Assembly: GCA_029237695.1 (NCBI GenBank) | Contig: CM055280.1 | Coordinates: 36,416,508-36,480,507 of the forward strand | Source of the DNA: Conchocele bisecta | Lineage: Eukaryota > Mollusca > Bivalvia > Lucinida > Thyasiridae | Direction of reading: 5' to 3' | Length of the DNA stretch: 64,000 bases | Part shown: one piece after another, positions 1-11,457 of the stretch | Layout of the letters: each line of letters starts with the position of its first letter | Position numbering within the stretch: the stretch's first letter is position 1 | The notes under the pieces: generated by a model | Seen by the model: the letters and a program-made list of their open reading frames with translations, nothing else | Databases searched by the model: none | What the model was told of the DNA's origin: nothing | Translations under genes and position numbers: made by a program

Positions 1-1069
1 TCTCTCCTGGTATTTCATCAGTACCTGTTGTGTGATTCCTTTTGATAGTATGCATAGCTGCCATAACCTCTGCAACACGGAAGCTATCACTAAACGGATA
101 ATGATAATTGGCATTATCATCTACGTTTACCATTACATCGATGTTATCAAGATCAACCGGGAGATCTGCAGTCGGATTTAGTAATGAACAGAAATCAGTT
201 TTCCATTTGTCAAACACTGCATTGTGCTCAGTAACCACCTCCCCTGCAGAGTTCACGATTTCCATAGGTATCTGTGATTTCCTATTGTCCCTTACTCCGA
301 CCCAACATATGGTCTTCCAAAACTCGCTACTGTTATGATCAGCATGTTCCAATAATTCATGTTGCATTTTCAAACCAATAAATTCCTTTTCTTTTCTGAA
401 CCTGCTGATCAAACAGTTTATGTTTTTGGACAAACAACATGTTTCAAATGACGCTTATATTGAATTTGGCATTTCAACCATGCTTTCTCCGCTATTCATA
501 GTTCATTCCATAACATCTGTAGATTACCATTCCATCAGGGATATGCTTGTTATTGACACCATACTTTACTTGGCAATTGTGTATTCGTTTCACGTTTGAC
601 CGTTATACAGAAGACAGAGGCAGTTGTATATTATATCGACTTCAGTCTGACATTGCACTCCCAATTCTAAGTCGACACGAGCTTGCAAAAATGCAGAAAT
701 GTCGTTATCATTGCAAAAAGTGTCTGGTATTACAGAGACATCATGTTTCACCAACATTTTCTCAATACAGTCCTTCTGAAATGTCACAATGCAGTTGGCT
801 TTAATACACTTTAGAAAGCATTGACATGACAACATGGAATGATCTGGTATCAATATCGATTCCACACCATTTCCACTATGCATATATGCAGGTCTGTTTA
901 TCTGGAACTCTGTATATCGATCAATGTGTTCATAAGGTACAATGATATAATCGACAACAGAGCTTCCCCTCGTTAAAACAAACGTGAACTCATTGGATAC
1001 ATGCTGCCTTCCATTCACGATACAACAGTTACTATATATAACAAATTTGCACAGAAAATCACCATACAC
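1..1069 (-). pseudogene. Non-LTR retrotransposon (LINE) remnant: endonuclease end and start of the RT region
   Basis: Seen: a minus-strand frame at 1069-590 holds apurinic-like endonuclease motifs (TRGSSVVDYIIVPYEH, then IPDHSML), the usual C-terminal S-x-V-D-Y and D-H blocks of the EEP endonuclease of LINEs. Further downstream on the same strand, about 420-1, an open frame reads EFWKTICWVGVRDN, IPMEIVNSAGEVV, FDKWKTDFCSLLNP and ends GTDEIPGE at the window edge. This is typical of the linker between endonuclease and reverse transcriptase in Jockey/CR1-type elements of invertebrates. The two parts are out of frame, with stops between about 590 and 430, so the copy is dead. The N-terminal half of the endonuclease is missing, and the RT would lie outside the window. 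The clade cannot be fixed without the RT core. Confidence 0.75.
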
Positions 1070-1734
1070 ATTTTAGTTAAAATCAACATCTTCGGTAGTA
1101 TATCGACCACTTCTATACAATCGGACATAGTACCCAATGCACGTGGCTGTTAAAGTCAACACATATAATAAATCAACCTAAATGCTGGTACTATTATATT
1201 GTTGTCAACAGTTTGTCATAACATTATATTGGACTTACATAGCGTGATGAGCATTGTGGTGGCAAGTAACAAGCACACACATTGAATCATGTGCCTGAGA
1301 CTATGCATGAATGACACCCATAATATGCCCTCATATTATTTGTCGAAAACATGGATATCAAAATTAGTACATAAAGTATCAATATTACGCGAAGGATTGC
1401 TTCCACACTTGGACAATTGAATCACCTGAACATTTGCCACACACTCGCGCCACCATTAACACGGCCCTGACCTTCGTCACCTTCGACATGTCGCTGAAAC
1501 ACTTAGTCATTTTGTTAAGTCGAAACGTTTGTAAGAGTTACTCCAGTTAAGTCTCAGAACGTAGTGAAACAGAATGGTAAAACATAATTCAATTGCAGAT
1601 TTGCATGGTATGTCTAAACCTAATTGTACATATACATTGGCAGGAACAATATTGGGGATTGGTAAAAACAATGTTATAACACTGAAAAATAACTAGCATT
1701 TGCAACGCTAGTTAGTTTTCAGTATTATTAAGGC
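1070..1734. other. No gene; diverged repeat segment
   Basis: No convincing coding frame. The part at about 1545-1735 resembles 2245-2440 in the same orientation (both have a GAGTCTCA/AAGTCTCA block, then GTGAAACAG or GATGAAACAG, and a CTAGTT block). It is therefore a second diverged copy of the sequence on the far side of the 2023-2239 hairpin element. Confidence 0.45.
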
Positions 1735-1812
1735 CCAGCCGAGATTCGGCGGTGCCCTATATGTTTCGCCCCGTCTGTCCGTTTGTCTGTCCGTGCGTCT
1801 GTCTGTCCGTAC
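1735..1812 (+). repeat. GTCTGTCCGT-tailed interspersed repeat fragment
   Basis: The segment runs AGGCCCAGCCGAGATTCGG, then TTCGCCCCGTCTGTCCGT, ending in a run of GTCTGTCCGT variants. Similar tails occur at 27180-27262 and 55500-55525. It is an interspersed repeat of the kind common in molluscs and has no coding content. Confidence 0.5.
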
Positions 1813-2022
1813 GTTTACTTTTTAAAAGTTTTTGTACGTGTTTCTCAAATCAATTGTAATGTCTGTTTGCCTTCAGCTAATATCTTCATATTACACACAT
1901 GTCGTACTTAGTAACGATACATCCTTCCACATTAATACAATTACCCTCCCTACTGCTCGTAGGTTAAGCACCATTAAATAAATAATTAAATGTCTATAAC
2001 TTTCTGCGTATATTTGAAGCCC

Positions 2023-2239
2023 ATGGGCCATTTTCACTAAACTTCGTACAACTAAAATGTTCGTAAGTGCAAAGTTAGGATCGTCTGGAAATTTCAATTT
2101 ATGGATTTACATTTATTGAGCATAGGCTGCATATACAGCCTATGCTCAATAAATGTAAGTCTAATTGTTTTCAAGAAAATTGTGTTAACTTTGCACTTAC
2201 GAACATTTTAGTCGTACGAAGTTCAGTGAAACAGCCCCC
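2023..2239. mobile_element. Hairpin MITE, GGGCC-TTTCACTAAACTTCG family, copy 1
   Basis: The terminal inverted repeats are GGGCCATTTTCACTAAACTTCG on the left and its complement CGAAGTTCAGTGAAACAGCCCC on the right. Both continue inward through AAAATGTTCGTAAGTGCAAAGTTA. The centre (2107-2156) is a near-perfect hairpin with ACATTTATTGAGCATAGGCTG arms. A second copy is at 7236-7451 and a partial tip at about 7588-7625. It is a non-autonomous element with no coding capacity. Confidence 0.75.
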
Positions 2240-3179
2240 AGTGCCTTTGAAAGCACTGAGTCTCAAATATGTGATGAAACAGATTAGTAAAAACTATTTT
2301 AATTATAGATTTGTATCTTATTTTTGAAAACATTTGTAAATATAAGTCGCCTGAAAACAGTATTTTGCATTACTAAAAGTGTGTATAAATACTGAAATAT
2401 AACCAGCTAGTTTTTCTGCAATGATGGTTAATAATTTAATTTGATTTATATTATTTATTTTACTTATAACAGAGAATCTTCAGAGCTCCAGATAAGGTGC
2501 GTATTGGCGTATTTTACGTAATTATTTTAGCTGAATACGCATTGATTATCAAAAGTAGGAGTACAAAGTACGCACAGTACTGTGAAAATACGCATTGATT
2601 GTCAAGTGTAAATACTGTCATAAAGTTGAAAATTAGTCCATGTGACAGATGCAATTTGACTACCAAAAAAGTGGGCAAGTCCCCATTATATTTTTCAATT
2701 AGCCCAATATGTCACTACACGGAAAAAATGTGATGGCCAGTTGAATTCCACAGCTAAACTCATTTTGGCGGCCATTTTGAAAAATGGCCGCCATCACTTT
2801 TGCATATTTCATAATAATGGCCGTAACATTTAATTGGGTTGTCCGAGACACAATTACCCCGGGATAAAAAATGTTCACAATGTCATTTTACATGATATAT
2901 TGAATAAAAAATTGTAATTTATTCATTTGGTGACGAAATGATGATACAAATAAGTAAGAAATGTGTTGTTTTTTTCACAATCTTTTAGATATATGTTTGA
3001 AATGTCACCAATTATCTGAAACATTAACCATGTTCATAGTCTTTTGTATCTCAATACGTTTATGAACTGACTAGTCAGTCATAAGTAATATACTAATATG
3101 TGTTAAAACTTTTCTGGAATTACTAGAGTAATGGTCTTTATAACATTTCTGACCTGTCTAGATTCTGATCCTCTAGCGA

Positions 3180-3365
3180 TTTATCGCAGCCTTGTACTTA
3201 AGGATCTATACACCTCATTAGAAGCAGGGCAGGGGATTTACTGACTGAGTGGCAAGCAGTGTAGACCCTGAATATAGTGTGGGGATGCACATTGATCTGG
3301 AGCTACACTGGTCACATAACCATATGCCCTATTTCACAGTCATAGTCACAGTCACCAATGAGTCA
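3180..3365. repeat. GGAGAAATGGG-type interspersed repeat, diverged copy
   Basis: The segment has AGTGTAGACCCTGAATA, ATTGATCTGGAGCTACACTGG and TGCCCTATTTCACAGTCATA, matching the better copies at 55795-56055 and 53290-53830. It lies inside element A and interrupts it. Hairpin-type, non-coding. Confidence 0.55.
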
Positions 3366-3813
3366 TAGGTTGACAGTTTCCATATTGACTCGCCGCATTG
3401 TTGATGAGCCTCCATCTATCCATATGCATCTGGTTGTTATACACTAGTATGTATTTGCAGTCATCACGTATGTGTATTGAATTGATGGCTAAAATATGTA
3501 GACCTAATTCAGATTACAGATACACCGACGGTGATTAGCGTATCTCCTTATTTAGCTGATATTGATCCACAATATGCGTATTTGCAGTAAATAATGTATA
3601 TCTATAACGTTGACATATGTATTAGAGTATACTAGCATGCGTGTATTGTGACAATGGTGTCAACATTAGCCACCTGTTATAAATTTACATCTATTGAACA
3701 TTTTGACCCTGATCAAACTAGCCACACATCTCTGGGGTTAAACTAGAAGCAAATGCAATATGGCCAAGTGCTTCGGGAATACAGCTTACAGTGTGAATCT
3801 GAGAAATATCAAT

Positions 3814-5690
3814 TCACTCATCATCGCTGTCAGAGGAAATATTTGATCCAGGCGAAAGTCGTCGTCATCATCCGCCATGTTGGTACATGATAACAGCTTG
3901 CATGCGTCTGTACATTTGAGTCCGTTGACGATGCATGAACGGTCACGCGGCCGACATGATCAGCTGGACTTACATGACACTATTCCTAGCACGACTTCGG
4001 GAGCTGGAGATCCCGTCATCCATTTGATAACTGGAACGCCGGTATAGCCGCTTGATGTCCCTCCATGTTCTTCGTTGGGTGTTGGAATGTCTGGACAGTA
4101 AATTAAACTATGTCGCCAGATAGCATCCTGATGGTTAGCTCGACGGGCGTCATATGAGTGTGTCGTCATATGAGGGCCGTTGGCCGCTCTCTATTTCCCC
4201 ACTCCTGCTGTGGAATAGTTGGTACCTGAGCTCACTGGCATCGATTGTTTCAGTGTTGTGGCAGTACATCTGACAGGTGAACTCCTGGATGGTACGGAAG
4301 ACTTCATTTGAGAGGACCCAGTCTTTTACAAAGTGATGTGAATGACTCTCTAAATTTTGGGTGGCGAAGCAGGATCTTCAATACGCTCAACTTTCCTTGC
4401 CCGGCAAGTGCACTGACAGTGTCACATCCTGCCAATGGATAAAGTCCCATAAGGGCAGTGTATACTTTTTTTGGTATACAGTTTGGTAATATCGATAAGC
4501 CCGACAGGTCATAGACGCTAATTACTTCCCAACCTCCGCATGTTAGTTTCACACGAACATCACTGCATGTGACGAGAACATGGACCTTATCCCTAGTTTC
4601 TCTCTTTTATCCTGAACTTTTGATTTTCTGCCAGAAACGCCGTGAGTGTGTTCTTGCTCTTTATACTTGCCAAGAGCAGTCTCCAATTCTGTATTTTATG
4701 TCCAGCCATTATCTTGGTGAAGGCGATCCCATCTTGCGAACCGCGATGAACTCGTTTGGCAGCTTTGATCGAATGACTCCGATACACATCAAATATGACA
4801 TCGATCCTCTCACTTGCACCACTGGCATGGAACATCTGAATGAATATTATAATCATTTGTATCAGTGCCATCCCATCGATCATTGTAGCGGAGGGGTGGG
4901 TAACTTTCTCAGCCGGCAACATTTTGATCTCTAGATGCTTAGCAAGAACGGCTTTCTTTCATGGTTCCATCTGTGTTTGCTAATGTCATTGACAGTGGAC
5001 CAAGTGAATGAAATAGGACATCGCTCATCGCTAACTGTCTGTTTTTTTATGCAACCAGCATTATGTTACCAAACAATTTTCTGGTCAGCTTTCAGGACAA
5101 CGTTCTGGATGTCACTAACAGTTTTGTCTCTATGTCTCGTGATCAGTTCATGGAAGCGCTTAGCCACTCCCAAATACTGCTTTATAAATACAGCATATGC
5201 ATTGTGACCATGTGCATGCGCTGTAAGAAGGCTGTTAGAAACCTCAGGTGTGGCGACTGCTCCGGTAGAGATACTAACAAGGTCTGATGGATCGCTGCCA
5301 AAAGGGGTTGTCCAGTTGTTGTGCAACAGATCCACAAGTGACACTACATCAGACTCATCTCTCTTTATTTGTGCGTTGCGAAGAATGGGTGACTTTGTCT
5401 GGACGTTGGGGTAATATCTAATGCCGGAGTTATCTTAGAGCTAATTCACTGTGCTCTGCTGTGAGATAATAGTGTGTCAATGTACCAGGCTTCAGGCTAA
5501 ATCCGCGGATGCATCCTGCAGTAATGTGCATCCTTGTTGACAGTTTCCTCCGTAGGCTGATCAACAGCAATCTTGCCTAACAGGTTTGTGTTCCTTAGCT
5601 GTACGGAGAATCCCTCGTCTGAAGTGAGCGTGCATTGTTGTACTTGTCTCATACAATCCGGACATCTAAGCGCAATAGACAGACACATGT
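3814..5690 (-). pseudogene. Transposon nuclease-type protein, C-terminal half, frame-broken
   Basis: Read on the minus strand from 5690 to 3814, segments in different frames align in order with the intact protein of element B. They are: IAVDQPTEETVNKDA (about 5570; B has AVPTDQALEQTINKEA); DPSDLVSISTGAVATPEVSN (5344-5066; B has NPFDLNTVSERLANIATG); IDGMALIQ, VIFDVYRSHSIKAAKR and HKIQNWRLLLAS (4922-4593; B has IDAMALLQ, VVFDRYDKASSLKEAER); LYPLAGCDTVSALAGQGK (4552-4304; B has ALTGCDTNSSIYKVGK); DIPTPNEEHG and WMTGSPAPEVVLGIVSCK (4169-3960). The tail is CIVNGLKCTDACKLLSCTN, then SSDSDDE and a stop at 3814. The EEADT block is not recovered. Several frameshifts and stops make it non-functional. 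The N-terminal zinc-binding and DDE half is absent. Confidence 0.75.
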
Positions 5691-5874
5691 CTACTGCGAA
5701 AAATGAGGGTTTCCTGCCACGGATGCATGCTAGACGAAGATGCCAGTCACCTTATATGTCATTTCGGATCAATCCCAGGAGAAGCGCTATCATCACTATA
5801 CATGTATATGTCATCCAAAATGCTGATAGTGGCCCTCTGTCATGTGGCAATTTATTATGTCCCTTGAAATACAA

Positions 5875-6060
5875 ATCTAAAACATGTATATAGTGGCTGT
5901 GGCTGGAGAAATGGGTCTTATGGAATTCCTGACCAATGTCAATCCTGATCATCCAGTCATGTAGCCTGATGAGAGATATGCGGTTTGTTATAATAGTACG
6001 GGTATTTTGTGATTGAATGGGGAACAGTGCATTCCCTGATCAGACCGTGCAGATGATCCA
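5875..6060. repeat. GGAGAAATGGG-type interspersed repeat, inserted in element A
   Basis: The segment reads GTGGCTGTGGCTGGAGAAATG, then GGTCTTATGGAATTCCTGAC, then GAACAGTGCATTCCCTGATC and CCGTGCAGATGATCC. It belongs to the same family as 55795-56055. It sits upstream of the nuclease remnant and has displaced or replaced the transposase half of element A. Confidence 0.6.
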
Positions 6061-6864
6061 CATACAATGGTAAAGTAAGAGATATACATAGTAAAAGATA
6101 TATGCAGACAACTATTTTAGTTGAATATGTAAATAAATATGCAAGCTGGTGTAGTTTTCTAGCAAGTTTAACCATTCTGGTTTACCTGATAAGTATCCAT
6201 CACAGCATGAAACAAATTTTTTCTTTCGATATAAGTATTTTTTACTGCAAAAAATGGCATATTTCTGACATGTTATTTTAGTTTTCTCTGAAGTTTGTGA
6301 ACCGATGTTCAAATACCTTGCTTGAACGTATGTAAAATAGCATACTGAAGATATTTCATTGGAGGTTACAAAGGTCTCAGACCATCAGATAAAATGTTAT
6401 AGCCATATTTCATAATTTCCTAAAAATGTGGCCACCATTTTGCAAAATGGCTGCCAAAAATGAGTTTAGCTGTGGAATTGAGACGGCCATCACCTTTTTT
6501 TTCACTTCGGTAACATGTTACACTAACTGAAAAATATAGTGGCGACTTGCCCACTTTTTTGGTAGTCAAACCTCATGTTTTGCCTGTGGGCAGATGGACT
6601 ATTAGTTGAGCTGCAAAAAGCAAGCTCAAATAAGTGAATGTTTAATTTTGTTTATCCTGTGTTTCATATTTAGCGATGAAGAAAATCAATAATCCATTTG
6701 TAAAAGTAAAATACACAATGATTTTGAAATCAGGGGGTATAGTACGCTTTAGACACAAAGCTTATCTGGAGCTCTGATCTTATAGAAAACCATTTCCAAA
6801 TGTGGCTGTACATGTATGATCCTTTTATAACAAAAATAATTTTCTTTCATAAATTGTCGTTACT

Positions 6865-7131
6865 CGCCCACTCAAAGTAAGTATTATTTGATATGTTCCT
6901 TAATATGCAACGGATTTTGATGAAATATGGCGCAGCAAACGCGTCTGCAGGAACTGCATTTGGTGGTCCATGGAGTTCAGCACATACTTATGTCAAAACG
7001 ACAGAAGTTTGGGCCACCGTACAGAGACCACAAAATGCAGCTTAACAAAACGCGTTTGATGCGCCATATTTCATCAAAATCCTTTACATAATAAGGACAA
7101 AATAAAATAATATGTACTTAGAATCGGAGGG
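6865..7131. mobile_element. MITE, CGCCCACTCAAAGTAAG family, full copy
   Basis: The left end CGCCCACTCAAAGTAAGTAT pairs with the right end ATGTACTTAGAATCGGAGGG. The pairing continues through ATTTTGATGAAATATGGCGC (about 6917) and GCGCCATATTTCATCAAAAT (about 7062). It is followed by AAGTTTCAGTACTTGTTGTTG and a (GTT)n stretch to 7170. The left end and the same right flank recur at 36066-36182, where the centre and right arm are missing. Confidence 0.65.
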
Positions 7132-7235
7132 CTTCTGGAAGTTTCAGTACTTGTTGTTGTTGTTGTTGTAGTAACCACGTGATCATACACCTTGTACGTG
7201 TATGGAGGAAATACGTAACCAAATTATCTCCTCTA

Positions 7236-7451
7236 GGGCCCGTTTAACTAAACTTCGTACGGTAAAAATGTTCGTACGATGAATTTTACATTGTTACCTA
7301 GCATATTAATTTTGTTGACTAATGCTACCATAATTATATGAACAAAGCCACCAAAGGTTTCACTCAATCGGTTGTTAATCAGAATTGTGTTGGAAGCTTC
7401 AGATTTACATTACGGACTCTTTAGTCGTACGAACTTTAGTGAAACGGGCCC
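7236..7451. mobile_element. Hairpin MITE, GGGCC-TTTCACTAAACTTCG family, copy 2
   Basis: The left tip GGGCCCGTTTAACTAAACTT pairs with GTTTAGTGAAACGGGCCC-like sequence at the right end (GAACTTTAGTGAAACGGGCC). Both carry an internal CGTACG block. Same family as 2023-2239, without the perfect central hairpin. Confidence 0.75.
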
Positions 7452-8518
7452 CTGATCAGTTACAGATAGTATATATACTACACTTGAATATAACGCATGA
7501 TTTGTGGAATTTTATTAAATACGTTACATGCAATTGATTGATAGGTCATTTACTATGTAGCAAACAAACACAACACCGGAGACAGCACCTGGGGTCGGTT
7601 CCACTAAACTTCACTACATGTTCAATGTTAAAAGTGCTAAATTATGATAGTCTGTACATTTCACATTAACAATGTTTTCGCGGTGATATCAGGCTATTTT
7701 GATACGCAAATGAGGCAGGCCATTTTTAAATTATTTATTTAAATTAAATGCTTCACCTGAACATTGGACATCAAAACATAAATACCGATAATAAATCATA
7801 GTAACATTTGAAGAAAACACGGTTATCGCTCCTGATATCAGTGCGGAAATTATTCACATTTGATATACATGTAAAACATATAATAATGCCAATTAATTCG
7901 TAGGGTAATGGTGATTGAATGTTTATTTTGCCCGAACAATGTCATATCTAAAGAACTGACGAAAAATACACCTCCCTATATTATAACCTGACATGTGAGA
8001 CTCTAGTTCTAATAATTGAGGTCGCACTGCGATTGTTGATCGTAGATCCCCTATCTGTAAACGTTGTGGATATGTAGGCTAATCAGGTAGCAACGCGCTC
8101 TCAAATTAATGTAATTGAAAAAAAAAGTCCATGGATGTGTCGCTTGGATCTCTACACTACAAAAGAAATGCCATCACATTTACACCATAACTTTAAAATT
8201 AATGTGTACAATTTGCATATATTAACTTGCACAATGTTGAATATGAGATTTATACAATACGGCATTCAGGTGCGAATTCGAGATGTATATAATGGGTATG
8301 GTACAATATCAAACTTGTTTGCGCACATCTTCCTTTGTCGTTTAAACAGGTCGGGCAATGTAAGTCACGCGCACCTGCTATTGTGTACGCATATGCCGTA
8401 GTATCCCGCCGTTGTCTTCTCGGCGCACCCTTTCAAGTCACAAGACAGGACGGGTACAGTAGCGTATGCCTTTGTGCTTTGTGTTCCTCTCGGAAGCCAG
8501 AAGTGAAGTGGTCCAAAC
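7452..8518. other. No gene; diverged TTAA-type MITE body at about 7650-7930
   Basis: The part at 7650-7930 shares GGTGATATCAGGCTATTTT, AAACACGGTTATCGC and CCTGATA with the nested element at 62808-63336, so it is a worn relative. A partial GGTTCCACTAAACTTCACTA tip lies at about 7598. The rest (7930-8518) shows no coding frame of interest and no recognised repeat. Confidence 0.4.
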
Positions 8519-8940
8519 CAGGCGCGGATCCAGGATTTCGGGTTAGGGGGGTGGGGCGTAACTATTTTGCAATACTTGACTATATTATCGAACGAGTTTA
8601 GCTCGTTCGATAATATAGTCAAGTATTGCAAAATAGTCGAAATAGCGCTAGGGGGGTCCTGGGGCATTCCCCCCTGAATTTTTTTGAAATCTACATCGCA
8701 TTTCCTGCGTTCTGGCGCATTTTAGAGCAAGATTATTGACACTGTCACAGTATGTTTAGACATGATTTTTCATTGAAAACATTTAAATTTTGAAACAATA
8801 AGACAACGACCGAACAATGCATGGAATACATGGCACTTGGCATGAAACGTGACTTGTAACTTGTAAAAAATCTTTACTCGGCAAATTTTAGGGGGGGGGG
8901 CGCCGGGTCCGTCCCCCCCCCCCCCCTGAATCCGCCCATG
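8519..8940. mobile_element. GGCGCGGATCCAG element with internal hairpin
   Basis: The ends GGCGCGGATCCAGG (8521) and CTGAATCCGCCCATGC (about 8927-8942) are inverted relatives. Each is followed inward by a G- or C-rich tract, including 10-14 nt G and C runs at 8890-8930. At 8560-8638 lies a 37-bp near-perfect hairpin (arms start AACTATTTTGCAATACTTGA) with a 5-nt loop, probably a separate insertion. No coding capacity. Confidence 0.6.
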
Positions 8941-9070
8941 CAAACGTGGTGGGTCAAACGTGAGTCAAACGTTGTCCAAACGTGCTGGATCAAACGTGGG
9001 TCAAACGTGGTCCAAACGTGGTTGGTAAAACGTGGGTAAACGTGGTCCAAATGTGGTCCAAACGTGGGAC
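8941..9070 (+). repeat. Short tandem repeat, GTGGTCCAAAC unit
   Basis: About a dozen irregular copies of a 9-12 bp unit around GGTCCAAACGTGG / GGTCAAACGTGG. The short reading frame across it is a repeat by-product. Confidence 0.75.
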
Positions 9071-9084
9071 CAAGACTATTTGCT

Positions 9085-9165
9085 ATTATACAGAGAAATT
9101 TGAATCCGACGGAAGCGAATCTTGTTTAAACTTGGTCAGATTCAAATTAAATTTCTCTGAAAATG
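9085..9165. repeat. Small inverted repeat
   Basis: CAGAGAAATTTGAATC (about 9091) pairs with GATTCAAATTAAATTTCTCTG (about 9140) around a roughly 35-bp centre. Hairpin-type repeat with no further context. Confidence 0.6.
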
Positions 9166-9507
9166 TATCTACATAAGTAATGCTGCTAATATTGGTATTG
9201 GCGGACTCGTCATTAACGGCTGGAACATGGTCATCATTAAAAGAAACAAACCGCAGTCGTATTGATGAAAAATAAGATTTATCTCAGACTTCATGGGCCA
9301 TTACTCCAGACAAAACAATAGACCACGTGATCATATACCCTGTTATTAACAGGCGTGAAAATATTAGTGGAAACAGTCGTAGAAAAAAGTGGCGAGTGAT
9401 GCATTCCATCCACCGTATTAAATGTTCTATGGTCTCAAGACACAATAAGTATGCCATGGTGCGTGGTATCTCGTCGTAATATTACTTTTTGATGTATTGG
9501 CCTCAAA

Positions 9508-9739
9508 TGAGACACGTCATGATATTTTGTACCTATATTTACAGAAATTGGGATATTTTCCGTAAATGACTTCAGAAGTTGGCACAAATAACAGAGTAAA
9601 TGCTGAATATAATTCAGCATGTACTCTGAAAATGTTGTCAATTTTTTACTTCACTTATGGAAAAGTTGTTAAATTTTGTAAATGTATTTCATGAAATAAC
9701 GCAGTTGTCAAAAGGTACAACATCGCATGGCTCGTCTCA
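9508..9739. mobile_element. MITE, GAGACACGTCATGCGATTTTGTACC family, copy 1
   Basis: The left tip GAGACACGTCATGATATTTT pairs with the right CATCGCATGGCTCGTCTC. Inside lie a central hairpin (AGTAAATGCTGAATATAATT / CAGCATGTACT) and AAATGTATTTCATGAAATAA. Related copies are at 9857-10035 and 54675-54899. Confidence 0.7.
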
Positions 9740-9856
9740 AATGGGTATACAGGTACAGTGATAGGTTGGTCACCGCTATTTGAAGGGTAAACCAGTTATG
9801 AGGCACTCTAATATTTGAATAGCAATACGTCCCAACTGAACATGTTTGCTTATTAA

Positions 9857-10035
9857 AGACATGTCATGCGATTTTGTACATTCGGACAAACTGCGTAATT
9901 TCATTAAATACGTTTACAAAATTTACGACATTTTTTACAAAATGATCAGAGTACATGCGGAAGAGCATGTACTCAGATAATTTTGTCAACGCCATTTACG
10001 AAAAATATGGTAAATATTGTAAACGTATTTTATAC
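9857..10035. mobile_element. MITE, GAGACACGTCATGCGATTTTGTACC family, copy 2 (right tip lost)
   Basis: Begins AGACATGTCATGCGATTTTG, then TGCGTAATTTCATTAAATAC and GTTTACAAAATTTACG. The central hairpin is GAGTACATGC-GGAAGA-GCATGTACTC. The right arm stops at AAACGTATTTTAT, without the outer tip. Confidence 0.65.
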
Positions 10036-11149
10036 AGTATCACAGTATTATACAGTAACCCCTATAGAAATGGTACGCCAGTTTTGACTAATGAGCCACA
10101 CTAATCTTACCCAACTAAAATGTTATTATATGTATATCATACAATCATCCCTGCTGAAAGGGCCAGCTAGTTTTGACTTATGATACACTTGAATCTTTGA
10201 ATAGCAGTACTGTCCAACTCGCGGCATTAACCATTATAATGCTGACACCGAAATGTGTCGTCTGCTGTTGTTTTTTTACATGTATTTTATCTTCTTTCTC
10301 AATAAATACATAATTCGGCGCCACTTTATAATCATTTCCACTGAAAATGATTCAAAACTGCTGTCAAACCATGCTAGATGAGAAAACTGGAAAATATAAA
10401 TGAAACAGCAGATGGCGAACTTTAATTCAGCAGTGTAAGGGTTAAATATCGCTTGTGACATACAATATATATATAATACAATACTATCATATGACTAGAT
10501 ACTATCATCCGCTTTTATTAATAATATATCTGCCACCCAGAGGAAAAACTAGGTTTCCCATTGTCATGCATTAATTAACGTTTAGCGGACTACTTTTTTC
10601 GGCAGGTCTGCTATCATTACGTGTGCACGCATGTTTGTGAATTATGCCGCCTATTCTTGTGACTTTAAATTTAATGCCTCAGCTTTATTAGTATATCCTC
10701 GCCGCTATGCAAGAGGGGATATATAGTTAGTCCATGTACGTACGTGCACGACAAAACTGTTTAAGTTTTTGTTTATTATCAAGGCTGCCGCCAGCTAGAG
10801 GATTAAGTTAGTGATAACGACGCCCTTCTTCTGATATCACTGTACACACTGCTTGCCAAAGCCATACACACTATGTCATCAGTCAAGGACCTGTTCATAA
10901 AATTAAAACACACACACACACACACACGGTATGGCTGGATTGCCTGGATTGACTCATATATGTAATAGAAATATATATTACGCCCTGAAAATTAGAATAT
11001 CCTGATCTGGTGCCAGGTCCTCACCACACCAGTGTCACTCAGCCCCAGCCGCTAAAACGTGATGGAATTAGTATTAAGCACACTACGTTTATAATGGGTA
11101 TAACCGGAATTCGCTCTCGCGTACAAAAACCAAACCAGTAGCCAAACCA
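10036..11149. other. No gene; short repeats only
   Basis: I find no credible exon. About 10690-10745 is a fragment of an interspersed repeat (TATATCCTCGCCGCTATGCA, then GGGGATATATAGTTAGTCC). A (CA)n tract of about 9 units lies at 10911-10927. The remainder is AT-rich unique-looking sequence. Confidence 0.4.
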
Positions 11150-11457
11150 GTAGCCGATTTCATCAAAATTGCAAAGTATACTTATCTATCAAATTATACT
11201 TTGAGGGAGTAATCATTTATTTTTCCCGAAATGCATTATTATATCATATAGAACTAACGACTGCATATATTTGATGACTAAACGTATGTAGAATTATTAT
11301 ACTGAATTTATTACATTATCACAGCCAAAATGGCTGTGATAATGTAATAAATTCAGTATAATAAAAATTAATAAATATATCCTAAAATCGAAAAGTTCTC
11401 CCTCAAAGTATACTTTGCTAGATAAGTATACTTTGTAATGTTGGTGAAATAGGCTAC
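11150..11457. mobile_element. MITE, TATCACAGCCAAAATGGCTG family, copy 1
   Basis: The terminal GTAGCCGATTTCATCAAAAT pairs with TTGGTGAAATAGGCTAC. Inside each arm are AGTATACTT motifs and a CTCCCTCAAAGTATACTTTG block. The centre (about 11300-11365) is a near-perfect palindrome with ATTACATTATCACAGCC and GGCTGTGATAATGTAAT arms. Related copies are at 30145-30406, 34640-34863, 35645-35870 and 39195-39480. Confidence 0.8.

Larger units (their letters stand above)
2476..6781 (-). mobile_element. Decayed DNA transposon with long TIRs (element A)
   Basis: Both ends carry CAGAGCTCCAGATAAG (2481-2496; complement at 6761-6776). They are flanked by the identical 5-bp ATCTT at 2476-2480 and 6777-6781, a clear target-site duplication. 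The inverted repeats extend inward for about 300 bp or more (ACTACCAAAAAAGTGGGCAAG at about 2650 pairs with 6540-6570), including an internal hairpin of GGCGGCCATTTT / AAAATGGCCGCC. The interior holds minus-strand remnants of a PIN/XPG-like nuclease and Cys-rich protein (separate entry) and two inserted GGAGAAATGGG-type repeats. The DDE half seen in element B is not found here, so this is a deletion derivative or a heavily eroded copy. A solo tip-like sequence (CTCCAGATAAG) occurs at about 23613. Confidence 0.8.
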